From the NCBI GenBank assembly GCA_963716925.1, contig CAVQUX010000014.1:496001-560000 (forward strand): a stretch of 64,000 bases of DNA, in the 5' to 3' direction. A program made the translations under genes and the position numbers. This document shows positions 54,109-62,713 of this stretch, one piece after another. The notes under the pieces were generated by a model, which was not told the origin of the DNA, ran no database searches, and saw only the letters and a program-made list of their open reading frames with translations. Numbering within the stretch: position 1 is the stretch's first letter; each line of letters begins with the position of its first letter. The stretch comes from DAISKN01 sp963716925 (lineage in GTDB: Bacteria > Acidobacteriota > Vicinamibacteria > Marinacidobacterales > SMYC01).

Positions 54109-54771
54109 GTGGCCAGCTCGTTTCGGGACGAACCCTGGGAACATCCCGACTGGTACGACCTCCACGACACGACCTGGACCGCCGGTCCGGACCGGGAGCC
54201 CGAGCACTACCGGGAGCTGGTAATCTCCCTTCCTCCCCTCGACTACGAAGATCACCTCGTGGACTTGGGTGCGGGAACGGGCAAGATCGCGTGCGCCGTA
54301 GCCCGCGCCTATCCCCGGCTCGGCCGCGTCAGCCTCGTCGAGCCCAACGAGAAGAAGCTCGAGCGTGCCGTCGAGCGGGTTCGAGAGGCGCTTCCCAACG
54401 CCGAGATCCGCGCTTTCCCCCTCGCGCTCGGGTTCGACGGCACCCTCCCCCCGGAGCTCGAAGCGTCGGTCATAACCGTCGGCAGCGTCTTCATGCCCGC
54501 GATGGAGCTCTGGAGCGGACCGCTCGCCTCGGCCCTCGAGTGGCTTCGGGCATCCCTCGAACAGACGTCGAGGGCACTGCGGCGCGACGGGGCTCTGTTC
54601 GATGTCGAGACTCTCGGACCTCCCTGGCTGAGAGGAAACCTCGACGGCCCCTCGCGGCGTCTCAGGATGTCGGAGTTGACGGAGGAGCTCTTCCGAAAGT
54701 TCGCGGCGGTCGAATGCGTCTACCGCTTCCGCGATCGAGTGATCCTGAAAGCGACGGCTCCGCGATCCTGA
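54109..54771 (+). CDS. SAM-dependent methyltransferase (class I)
   Basis: GTG 54109, seven bases after the monooxygenase stop with TGGAG close by, gives a 220-residue protein. Motif I is 'HLVDLGAGTGKIACAVA', followed by 'RVSLVEPNEKKLERAVER' and a later 'DGALFDVETLGPPWL'. It is a Rossmann methyltransferase with no membrane segment. The N-terminal 'WEHPDWYDLHDTTW' is distinctive. It sits between the oxygenase and the exporter, so it may act on the same peptide or protein substrate. Substrate unknown. Confidence 0.82.
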   Translation: MASSFRDEPWEHPDWYDLHDTTWTAGPDREPEHYRELVISLPPLDYEDHLVDLGAGTGKIACAVARAYPRLGRVSLVEPNEKKLERAVERVREALPNAEIRAFPLALGFDGTLPPELEASVITVGSVFMPAMELWSGPLASALEWLRASLEQTSRALRRDGALFDVETLGPPWLRGNLDGPSRRLRMSELTEELFRKFAAVECVYRFRDRVILKATAPRS

Positions 54772-54799
54772 TCGGACCGCCGCCGTCGTCTCGAGAACC

Positions 54800-56536
54800 A
54801 TGGCGAGCCCGAACAGCCTGTATCGCCGCGCCCTCGGCTACGCCTTTCCTTACTGGAAGAGGCTCGGGCTCGTGCTCTTCGTCTCGATGTTGGGAACGCT
54901 CCTCGGGCTGGCGCAGCCGTACTTCCTGAAGATCCTGATCGACGACGCGTTCCTCGCGGGCGACTACGGTCTCCTCGTCCGGATTTCCGTGCTGCTCTTC
55001 CTGGTCTCGATCCTGAGCGTCGTCCTCAACAGTCTCTCCGGCTACCGGTACATCCAGGTCTCGACACAGGCGCTCTTCGACATGCGCCACGAGGTCTTTC
55101 GCCACCTCCAGAGTCTGTCGCCCCGCTTCTACGCCTCGGTTCCCATGGGAGACGTTCTTTCCCGCCTCAACAACGACGTCTCCGAGGTACAGCGCATCGC
55201 CTCCGACACGTTTCTCTCGTTCCTCACGAATCTGGTCTTCCTCGGAGGCACCGTCGTCATCCTCCTCCACCTCGAGCCCCGCCTGTTCCTGGTGAGCGTC
55301 GCGCTCGTCGTCCCCGCCGTCTGGATCTCGCACCATTTCCGGGAAAGAGTGACGGACAAGAACCGCGACCTCCGCGAGCGCAGCTCCGACATCGGGAGCT
55401 TTCTCGTGGAGGCGTTTCTCGGGATGAGGCAGACGGTCGCGTCGCGCCAGGAAGAGCGGGAGGCTTCTCGATTCCGGGAGAAGAACGACCGCTTCGTGCG
55501 GGCGCTCCTCGACCGGCAGATCACCAACTATTTCGCCTCGGGAATTCCCGGAGTGCTGCTCTCGATCTCGACGCTCGCCGTATTCCTGCTCGGAGGCTAC
55601 TGGGTCCTCGCGGGCCGGTTCAGCATGGGAAGCTTCGTGGCTTTCACCGCGTATCAGGCGAGGCTCCTCTCTCCGGTTTCGGGGCTCATGGGTCTCTACC
55701 TCGGGATCCAGGCGGCGCGCGCCTCACTCGAGCGGGTCTTCGCCCTTCTCGACGAGCGTCCCGAGGTGACCGAGTCCCCGGAGCCCGTCGACCTCCCTCA
55801 GACTTCGGGTCGTCTGGAGCTCCGGTCGGTGACTCTCGATCACCGGCGCGGAGACGAGGTGCTCTCGAACGTGAGCTTCGAGGCCGAGCCGGCGCGGGTC
55901 ACGGCAATCGTGGGGCCGAGCGGAGTCGGCAAGTCCACCATCGCCGACCTCGTGCTGCGGCGCCTCGACCCCGACGAGGGCCGGGTGCTTCTCGACGGAG
56001 TCGATCTCCGGAAGCTCAAGCTTTCCGACCTGAGACGCCACGTGGCGGTCGTCGAGCAGGAGACGTTTCTCTGGAACGCGTCCATCGAAGAGAATATCCG
56101 CTACGGGCGTCCCCAGGCGAGCTCCCACGAAGTGGAGCGCGCCGCCAAGCTCGCGGGTATCCACGATTTCATCCTGTCCCTTCCCCAGGGGTACTTGACG
56201 CGGGTGGGAGAGCGCGGCCAGAAGCTCTCGGCGGGCCAGCGGCAGCGGATCGCGATCGCCCGGGCGCTCCTTCAGGATGCGGCGATTCTCATACTCGACG
56301 AAGCGACGTCGGCCCTCGACGGCGAGACCGAGCGCTCCCTGGCCGAGGCCCTCGAGCCGCTCTTCCGCACCCGCACCACGCTCGTTCTCTCTCACCGTCC
56401 CGCGCTCGTCGCCAGGGCGGACCGCGTCCTGGTTCTCGAGGGGGGTCGGGTGGTGCAGCAGGGCACGGTAGAGGCCCTCTCGTCCCAGGAGGGAACCTTC
56501 CAGCGCCTGTTCGGATCCGAGGTCGCTGCCTCGTGA
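54800..56536 (+). CDS. ABC exporter with fused membrane and ATPase domains, QhpF-like
   Basis: The 578-residue half-transporter has six transmembrane helices (about 15-320) and an ATPase domain with G-P-S-G-V-G-K-S-T, 'VEQETFLWNA' (Q-loop), L-S-A-G-Q, 'AILILDEATSALD' and 'VLSHRP'. It acts as a homodimer. General homologues export lipids, drugs or peptides. In qhp clusters such an exporter moves the processed small subunit to the periplasm. There is no N-terminal C39 peptidase domain, consistent with a separate protease. It overlaps the subtilase by GTGA. Confidence 0.9.
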   Translation: MASPNSLYRRALGYAFPYWKRLGLVLFVSMLGTLLGLAQPYFLKILIDDAFLAGDYGLLVRISVLLFLVSILSVVLNSLSGYRYIQVSTQALFDMRHEVFRHLQSLSPRFYASVPMGDVLSRLNNDVSEVQRIASDTFLSFLTNLVFLGGTVVILLHLEPRLFLVSVALVVPAVWISHHFRERVTDKNRDLRERSSDIGSFLVEAFLGMRQTVASRQEEREASRFREKNDRFVRALLDRQITNYFASGIPGVLLSISTLAVFLLGGYWVLAGRFSMGSFVAFTAYQARLLSPVSGLMGLYLGIQAARASLERVFALLDERPEVTESPEPVDLPQTSGRLELRSVTLDHRRGDEVLSNVSFEAEPARVTAIVGPSGVGKSTIADLVLRRLDPDEGRVLLDGVDLRKLKLSDLRRHVAVVEQETFLWNASIEENIRYGRPQASSHEVERAAKLAGIHDFILSLPQGYLTRVGERGQKLSAGQRQRIAIARALLQDAAILILDEATSALDGETERSLAEALEPLFRTRTTLVLSHRPALVARADRVLVLEGGRVVQQGTVEALSSQEGTFQRLFGSEVAAS

Positions 56537-57186
56537 GCCCGGCTCCCGTCCGCGTGGGCATCGTCGACAGCGGCATCAACCCCCGCGACCCTCAAGTGGT
56601 CGCCGTCGAAGGGGGCGTCGGAATCCGCGTCCGTGACGGCCGGGTCGAGCGCGATTCCTCCTGGGAGGATCTCCTCGGCCATGGAACCGCGGTGGCCGCG
56701 ACCATACGGGAGCACGCGCCTTCGGCTTCGCTCCTGTCGATTCGCGTCTTCCACCGGAGGCTCGACGCTCATTTCGAAGCGATCCTCGATGCGATCGAGT
56801 GGGGAGTCGAAGAGCGTCTGGATCTGTTGAACCTCAGCCTCGGCGTCGCCAATCGCGAGAAGGACGCGGCCTTCGTTTCCGCCTGCGCGCGTGCGATGGA
56901 ACGAGGAGTCGCTGTGGTGAGCGCCGCCGGAGCGGCCGGCGAGAGAGCCTTTCTCGCGGTCGCCGCGGACTACGCCCTGGAAGGGGGGGAAATTCGATTC
57001 GAGGAAGGGCGCTTCCATGCCTCTCCCTGGGCCCGGCAGCGCGGAGTCCTTCCGCGGGAGAAGAACTTCCACGGCGCGAGCTTCGCGGTCGCGCACGTTA
57101 CCGGAATCGCTGCTAGAATTCTCTCGGAGGGCGAGCGCTCCCTCCGGGAGGCGCTCGCGCGCGTGGCCTCCGGACCCTCCAGATGA
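56533..57186 (+). CDS. Very short subtilisin-like protease, QhpE-like
   Basis: The 217-residue protein starts directly with the catalytic domain: 'VRVGIVDSGINPRDPQ' (Asp), 'LLGHGTAVAATIREHAPSAS' (His), and 'FHGASFAVAHVTGIAAR' (Ser). There is no signal peptide and no prodomain, so it is cytoplasmic. Where subtilisins have the oxyanion Asn in A-A-G-N, this reads S-A-A-G-A-A-G, so the Asn is absent or shifted. QhpE is likewise a short intracellular subtilase that removes the leader of the QHNDH gamma subunit. A cytosolic leader peptidase role fits the exporter next to it. It overlaps the next gene by ATGA. Confidence 0.85.
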   Translation: MSPAPVRVGIVDSGINPRDPQVVAVEGGVGIRVRDGRVERDSSWEDLLGHGTAVAATIREHAPSASLLSIRVFHRRLDAHFEAILDAIEWGVEERLDLLNLSLGVANREKDAAFVSACARAMERGVAVVSAAGAAGERAFLAVAADYALEGGEIRFEEGRFHASPWARQRGVLPREKNFHGASFAVAHVTGIAARILSEGERSLREALARVASGPSR

Positions 57187-57809
57187 TGATGAGTATGATC
57201 GGACGCCTCCTCATCCTGTCCGCCCTCGCGCTCGCGCCGCCGCCGCGAATGGCGGCGCCCGGGCCGGGCGTGTTCCTCGTGGCCAATCCGAGCATCGACG
57301 GGGGGCCTTTCCGGCAGAGCGTCGTGCTCCTCCTCGCTCACGGAGGAGAAGGGACGCTCGGCGTCATCATCAACCGCGCCACCGAGATCCCGCTCTCGAA
57401 AGTGCTCACCGAGCTCGACGCCGGCGAGACCGGTGACCCGTCGCTGAACTTCGGCGGGCCCGTGGCTCTCGACGGTCTGATGTTCCTGTTCAAGAGCGAC
57501 GATCCTCCCGCGGACGCGAGAAGCGTGATGGGCGGCGTCTACTTCAGCGGCGATCGGGAGCTTCTCGAGAAGCTCTTGAAGAGGAAGGAAGGTCGGGATC
57601 GGTTGAAGCTCTATCTGGGCCACGCCGGTTGGGCGCCGGGCCAGCTCCAGGGCGAGATCGCCCGGGGAAGCTGGACGTTGATTCCGGCCGACGCCTTCAC
57701 CGTCTTCCAGAAGTCTCCCGAGGCGATCTGGCCCGAGCTGGCGCGGATCGGCGTTACCGTCGCCGGCTCGCTCCCAGGCGCCGATCGAGCGCCAGCCTGC
57801 CTTCGCTAG
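57183..57809 (+). CDS. YqgE/AlgH (UPF0301) family protein with N-terminal hydrophobic segment
   Basis: The core has 'GVFLVANPSIDGGPFRQSVV', 'LGVIINRATEIPLSKVL', 'FGGPVALDGLMFL' and 'LGHAGWAPGQLQGEIARGSW', clear UPF0301 signatures. Unusually, about 25 residues with a signal-like hydrophobic run (LLILSALALAPP) precede the core, whereas typical members begin at the core. The start may be ATG 57183 (overlapping the subtilase stop) or 57195. Biochemical function of the family is unknown. The last 56 bp overlap the convergent phytase-like gene. Confidence 0.85.
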   Translation: MMMSMIGRLLILSALALAPPPRMAAPGPGVFLVANPSIDGGPFRQSVVLLLAHGGEGTLGVIINRATEIPLSKVLTELDAGETGDPSLNFGGPVALDGLMFLFKSDDPPADARSVMGGVYFSGDRELLEKLLKRKEGRDRLKLYLGHAGWAPGQLQGEIARGSWTLIPADAFTVFQKSPEAIWPELARIGVTVAGSLPGADRAPACLR

Positions 57810-59028
57810 GCAGTTTGAGAATGATGATCTCGTTGTTGTCGATGAGCGGCGGCCGGCCGACGGAGAACGGATAGTTGTTGTCGTTCGCGACGAGGATTCT
57901 GTCGCTTCCGAGCACCAGGACGTCCTCGATGGTGGTGAAGGGGAACCGGAACACCTTGTCGCCATCGCCGTTCAGGTCACCGGGGTCCAGGATATTGAGC
58001 AGGTCGACGACCTCGGTCTTCGAGACGAACCCCGAGGCGTCGAGGGCGGTGATGTCGATCTTGAAGATTTTCTTGAATTGGGCCGTCGGTCCCTGTCCAC
58101 CGTCACGCTCGATGACGAGGAATTCGTTCGAGTTCACCGGGGTGAAGTCCCCGATGGCGTGGGCCGGGTTCTCGAGGCCGTAGAAGGCGACGAAACTCTC
58201 GAACTTTCCTCTCGCGAACTGGTAGATGCGCAGCGCTCCCGCCGGGTCCCCGGTGACCGTACCCTCGAGCAGGGGATAGAACGTCCTGCGGTTGGGGTTG
58301 AACGCCATTCCCTCGTAGCCCTTGGAGCCGCCCAGGTTCGCCTCGGCGGGGTCGGAGAGAAAGGGGTTCTGCGGCGAGCGGACGAAATCGGTCGTGCTGA
58401 GCTGGCCCGCGTCATCCACGTCCGGCGTCGGGACCGGTGCCTCGAGGAGCCGTCCGGAGCGGTTGAAGTGTAGGACGAACGGTCCGAACTCGTCCCCGAC
58501 CCAGAGGTCGCCTTTGGAGTCGATGACGAAAGACTCCACGTCGAAATCGGCGCCGGTCAGCAGGCGGTCGATCGATGCCTCGTTGACGATGGGGAACGGC
58601 ACTTTGTGATCGGGATCCCGGAGCTGGATGAACCCCTCGATCACCACGTTGCCGTCTCCGCTTCTTCGCGTCCAGAACTCGGGCACGAGCTTGTAGAGCC
58701 GAAGGAGGTAGTCGGCGCTGTTGGTCTTGGCCCCGAAACCGTTGTCGGACAAGAACCAATAGGAGCCATCCTCCCGGGAGAACTGCACTCCGCTCAAGCC
58801 CTGGACCGGCTGGCCGTCGAATGGCCCGGTGCGCTCATTGGCGCTGATCGGACCGCCCGCGCCGTTGTTTCCTCCGGATGGCGGACCCGCGGCGAAGGTA
58901 TCGGCGGGAAGCGAGGCAAAGCCCATCAGTTTCACCCCCGGAGGGGGCGGTTCCTGCGCCCACGCCGGATATGCCGACGCTATCGCGAACGCACTGCAAA
59001 GCAACCAGACCGACGGAGAGAGTTTCAT
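57754..59028 (-). CDS. Secreted phytase-like esterase (esterase-like activity of phytase family)
   Basis: A signal peptide (MKLSPSVWLLCSAFAIASAY, cut after A-W-A) precedes a propeller-like domain with 'GLSGVQFSREDGSYWFLSDN', 'DVESFVIDSKGDLWVGDEFG', 'YEGMAFNPNRRTFYPLLEG' and 'DGDKVFRFPFTTIEDV'. These are signatures of the Phytase-like/esterase-like PF13449 group, with acidic clusters that probably bind calcium. Phosphoesterase activity is inferred from family. It is divergent from the GH172-type gene and overlaps YqgE tail to tail. Confidence 0.85.
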   Translation of the reverse strand: MKLSPSVWLLCSAFAIASAYPAWAQEPPPPGVKLMGFASLPADTFAAGPPSGGNNGAGGPISANERTGPFDGQPVQGLSGVQFSREDGSYWFLSDNGFGAKTNSADYLLRLYKLVPEFWTRRSGDGNVVIEGFIQLRDPDHKVPFPIVNEASIDRLLTGADFDVESFVIDSKGDLWVGDEFGPFVLHFNRSGRLLEAPVPTPDVDDAGQLSTTDFVRSPQNPFLSDPAEANLGGSKGYEGMAFNPNRRTFYPLLEGTVTGDPAGALRIYQFARGKFESFVAFYGLENPAHAIGDFTPVNSNEFLVIERDGGQGPTAQFKKIFKIDITALDASGFVSKTEVVDLLNILDPGDLNGDGDKVFRFPFTTIEDVLVLGSDRILVANDNNYPFSVGRPPLIDNNEIIILKLPSEGRLALDRRLGASRRR

Positions 59029-59100
59029 GAGAACGCTCCTTTTTTGTTGAGACAGACGGTGGAGTGTGCCAGCCCTCTTTGAATCCCCGGTGACTGGGGC

Positions 59101-61057
59101 ATGAAAACCGGGTTATCCTTTGCCGTGCCGCCTTCGATACTCGCGGCCCTCGTCCTGACGGGTGCGGGCGCTTCGGAGCTCCACCGGCTCGACCTGCTTC
59201 CCCGATTCAAGGAATCGGTCTACGTCGGCTCGGTCTCGAGCTACGACCGGACCGGCGGAAACGACGATGGGTTCTCGGGGACGTACTCTTTCGTCGGCAA
59301 AGACGAAAGGGGCTTGGTTCTCGCCGACCTGAAGGGCCCGGGCGTCGTGTACCGGATTTGGACGCCGACGCCCACGGACGATCTCATGGAGTTCTACTTC
59401 GACGGCGAGACCGAGCCGCGCCTCCGGCTGCCGTTTCGCGATCTCTTCAGCGGCGTCCGCGAGCCTTTCGTCCGGCCACTCGTGGAGTCGGCCCTCGGAG
59501 GGAACGTGTCCTACGTACCGGTTCCGTACGAAAGCTCTCTCACGATCGTGCTCCGCGCGGAGAAGCTCCAGTTCTACCAGATCAATTACGCCACCTACCC
59601 GTCGGGGCACCGGTTGTCCGCATGGAACGAATCGCGGGAGGACCTCGAGAAAGCGCGGCGCTTATGGAGTGCGGCGGGCTCCGATGTACGCTCGTTCGTA
59701 ACGCCGCCGGGGGCGGAGCCGACGTCGCTCACGGTCAGGAGATCTCTCGAGCCGGGAAAGTCGACGACCCTGTTCGAGATCGAAAAGCCCGGTCGCATCG
59801 TGGGTCTGAGGCTGGGACCGGCGTCGGCGTTCGCGGGAAAGGATCGCGCCGTCGTTCTTCGGATCTTCTGGGATGACAGCGAGGTACCGGCCGTCGCGGT
59901 CCCGTTGGGCGACTTCTTCGGCTACAGTTTCGGTGAGCCCGCGACCCGGTCTCTTCTCCTCGGCACTTCGGGGGAGACGAATTACGTCTACTTTCCCATG
60001 CCCTTCGACGAGCGGGCGCGCGTGGAGCTCGCCTCCGAGACCTCTTCGGGAAGCGCCATCGAAGTGGAAGCGGAGCTGCTCGTCACGAGAATCCCACGCG
60101 GGCGAGACGAGGGGAAGTTCTACGCCCTCTGGCGACGCGAGAATCCCACGACGAAGGGGAAGCCCTTCACCTTCGTTTCGACGAGCGGGCGCGGTCACGT
60201 GGTCGGCAGCGATCCTCCAGGCCCAGGGCCCCGAGCCCGGGCATACGTCGTTCTTCGAAGGAGACGACGTGGCGATCCTCGACGGGAACCTCGCGATTCA
60301 CGGAACCGGCTCCGAGGACTTCTTCAACGGCGGTTGGTACGACGTCCCCGGCCGCTGGGAACGCCGGCAATCGCTCCCGGTGAGCGGCTGCCTCGATTAC
60401 AAGAAGCACCTGGGACGGACGGGAGCCTACCGGCTGTTCCTCACCGACGCGCTCGCCTACCGCGAGAGCATCGACCTTTCGATCGAGCACGCTCCAACGG
60501 GAAACGACCTCCTGACCGACTACACGTCGGTGACTTTCCTCTATTCCGCGGAGCGACCCGACGCGCTCGCTCCGCTGCCCCCGATCGAGGCGCGTCGAGT
60601 CGTCGACTTCGAGCGGGTGGTGTTCTCGCCCGGCTGGAGCGTGCCGATTCGTGCCTTCTCGCTTTCGAGTGCCACTCTCGCCAAGACGGTGGAAGAGATC
60701 GGAGGAGAGCGGGTGCGAATGCTCTCGCTGAAGGCCACGGGAGACGACATCTTCGGACCCCACTACGTGGCGTTCGAGCTCGAAGCCCCGGAAGCGGGCC
60801 GCTACCGCGTCCTGGTCGAGGCGATGACGGGCCCGTCGCAGGGAAAGGTGCGGCTCTTCCGCAACGAGGAGCCTCTGGGCGAGCCGGTCGATCTCTACGC
60901 GGCCGAAAGGGCGAAGAGCGCTCCGCTCCTTCTCGGAACTGTCGAGCTCGAAGCCGGAGGTAACATCCTGTTCTTCCGGTCCGCCGGCAAGAACCCTGCC
61001 TCGCGGGGAATCGACATCGACTTCGTGGGGATCACTCTCGAGCGCGCCAACCGTTGA
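59101..61057 (+). CDS. GH172/DUF2961 secreted protein, frame interrupted once
   Basis: ATG 59101 gives a signal peptide. 'GVVYRIWTPTPTDDLMEFYF', 'LPFRDLFSGVREPF' and 'FYQINYATYPSGHRL' are the DUF2961 (GH172) jelly-roll signatures. After 'GRGHVVG' one extra base near 60210 breaks the frame. The second half, AILQAQGPEPGHTSFFEGDD then 'HGTGSEDFFNGGWYDVPG', contains the catalytic region of the family, followed by a beta-sandwich. Repaired length is about 651 residues. Characterised GH172 enzymes act on fructans or arabinans. The break is likely a sequence error. Confidence 0.8.
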
Positions 61058-61076
61058 GCTCCGTGGAGACTCATAG

Positions 61077-61511
61077 GTGTCGAATCGTGCTAATCTCGAC
61101 TCAGTGAGAGACACGATCCGTAAAGCCCTGGAAGACGATGCCCGTGTGGCTTACGCCTTACTCTTCGGATCGAACGCTCGAGGGGACGCCCGCCAAGGAA
61201 GTGACGTCGACGTCGCCATTGGCCTCGTTCCCGGAGCTCGGCTCTCGGCACAGGAAATCGGCGACCTGGTCTCGCGGCTGGAGAGCGCGGTCGCCCGTAC
61301 GGTCGATTTGGTAATTCTCGACGAAGCGCCGCCCGCGATCGCCTACAGGGTCTTTCGCGACGGAGTCGAGATGGTCGTACGCGACCGGCGCGCCCTCGTC
61401 GACCGGAAGGCGCGGGCGATTCTGGAGTATCTGGATTTCCGGCCTATCGAAGAGCTCTGTGCATCCGGAGTCCTGGTGGCGGCGCGTGGTCGACAAGGCC
61501 GTACTCGCTAA
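61077..61511 (+). CDS. mntA: MNT-type minimal nucleotidyltransferase antitoxin
   Basis: GTG 61077 with TGGAG upstream starts a 144-residue protein. The polymerase-beta-like motif G-S-N-A-R-G-D-A-R-Q-G-S-D-V-D fits GSx10DxD, and 'TVDLVILDEAPPAIAYRV' supplies the third acidic residue. In MntA/HepT systems this enzyme AMPylates the HEPN toxin and silences it. It overlaps the HEPN gene by about 26 bp, the normal pairing. Confidence 0.9.
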   Translation: MSNRANLDSVRDTIRKALEDDARVAYALLFGSNARGDARQGSDVDVAIGLVPGARLSAQEIGDLVSRLESAVARTVDLVILDEAPPAIAYRVFRDGVEMVVRDRRALVDRKARAILEYLDFRPIEELCASGVLVAARGRQGRTR

Positions 61512-61910
61512 GAAGATCGCGTCGGTGAGAGACGCGGTCGAGCGGATCCGCGCTGTATTGCCCGCCAGCGCGGAGGTCTTCGCATCCGACAGGACGTTGC
61601 GTGAGGTCGTTGTCCTCAATTTGTTCGTGGCTCTCCAGGATTGTGTGTCGCTCGCCGCGCACTGGCTCGCGGACCAAGGCGTCGAGGTGCCTGCGGGGTA
61701 CCGGGAAATGTTTCTTGCGCTCGCAAACGATGGCGTTCTCGACCCGGGCCTCGCTAAAGACTCGCTGCGGCATCTGGCCTTAGGAATCTGATCGCCCACC
61801 AGTACGGTGTGCTCGACTCGGCTCGCATCTACGAGATCGCATCCTCCAATCTCGATGACCTTCTCAAATTTTGCGAGGTTCTGGCCAGGACGGCCGAAGG
61901 CGAAGTCTAG
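61486..61910 (+). CDS. hepT: HEPN-domain (DUF86/HepT) toxin, frame interrupted once
   Basis: GTG 61486 gives VVDKAVLAKKIASVRDAVER, a helical HEPN start. After 'DPGLAK' the frame ends in a premature stop at about 61791. One frame over it continues R-L-A-A-A-S-G-L-R-N-L-I-A-H-Q-Y, which holds the catalytic R-x4-H RNase motif, and ends at TAG 61908-61910. The break sits at AAA where AAAA (Lys-Arg) is expected, so one A is missing. This is a typical homopolymer miscall, though a genuine inactivating deletion is possible. HepT toxins cleave RNA unless AMPylated. Confidence 0.8.
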
Positions 61911-62053
61911 GCGAGGCTCCACGGGCTTCGGCCGAGAGCCAGATACGGTCTCGACGACTCGAGCACCGCGGGAATTCCCTGCTGAGCCTGAAGCTCGAAT
62001 TGAGTCCTGAGACCCGGGAGGCGCTGCGGGGAGACTCGCCGGGCCGAGGTGAC

Positions 62054-62713
62054 CTACTTCCTGGCGCTCGCCATCGGGTTCGGTTTCCAGAACTCCGGGT
62101 CGGCATCGATCCACTCCTTCGCGGGCATGCCCCAGTACGGCCGCACGGCGAAGACCGTGGTGTCCGCCCCCGCCGCTTTCGCCAGCGCTTCGGCTTCGCT
62201 GAGCGTTCCCACGGGTCTCAGGAGGAAACGCGTTCCATCGGGTGCTTCGAAGACGGCGCCGTCCAGCCGGGGTTCGCGTTTCGTTACGGTCACGACGAAA
62301 AAACGCGCCCCTGCGGGATTCCAGGAGACGCCGCGGCTCAGGTCCGTCCGGTACGTCGCGAGAACGTCGACGGGCGTTCCCGTCACCTCCCCTTTACGCT
62401 TCGTAATTCCGTCGAGCGCCGCCACCAGCGCCGGATTCCCGACGTAGTCCGCAACTATCTGCTGTCTCTCGGCCTCGGATTCGAAGGCGTTCAGCCACCA
62501 CACCTCCCTGGGCCCGGCGAGCGACTCGATGGCGAGGTGAGGATGCGGGAATCGAAGGTCGGCGCAGATCCGGGCGGCGTCTTCCTCGATCGCCTTGTAC
62601 GCCGCTTCGCCGCCCTCCTTCATGGAATCGCGATAAATCTGAAGAATTCGAGCCGGAGGCTCCGGCGTTGCCAGTGCCGCCAGAACGAGGACGGGAAGTC
62701 CGACCGGACTCAC
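62054..62713 (-). CDS. Secreted protein of unknown function
   Basis: GTG 62713 overlaps the amidohydrolase stop (GTGA). A short signal (LPVLVLAALATP) precedes about 200 residues. The first part, 'ILQIYRDSMKEGGEAAYKAI' and 'WWLNAFESEAERQQIVADYV', looks like a dimeric alpha-beta barrel of the NIPSNAP/ABM kind. The second part repeats a similar alpha/beta layout ('FFVVTVTKREPRLDG', 'VFAVRPYWGMPAKEW'). No catalytic motif is apparent. It is probably coexpressed with the amidohydrolase upstream. Confidence 0.65.
   Translation of the reverse strand: MSPVGLPVLVLAALATPEPPARILQIYRDSMKEGGEAAYKAIEEDAARICADLRFPHPHLAIESLAGPREVWWLNAFESEAERQQIVADYVGNPALVAALDGITKRKGEVTGTPVDVLATYRTDLSRGVSWNPAGARFFVVTVTKREPRLDGAVFEAPDGTRFLLRPVGTLSEAEALAKAAGADTTVFAVRPYWGMPAKEWIDADPEFWKPNPMASARK

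Noticed and set aside
51406..57830. Search for a small precursor peptide in the oxygenase-exporter-protease block
   Set aside because: All gaps are under 75 bp and hold no plausible Cys- or Trp-rich small ORF with a ribosome site, so no precursor is claimed.
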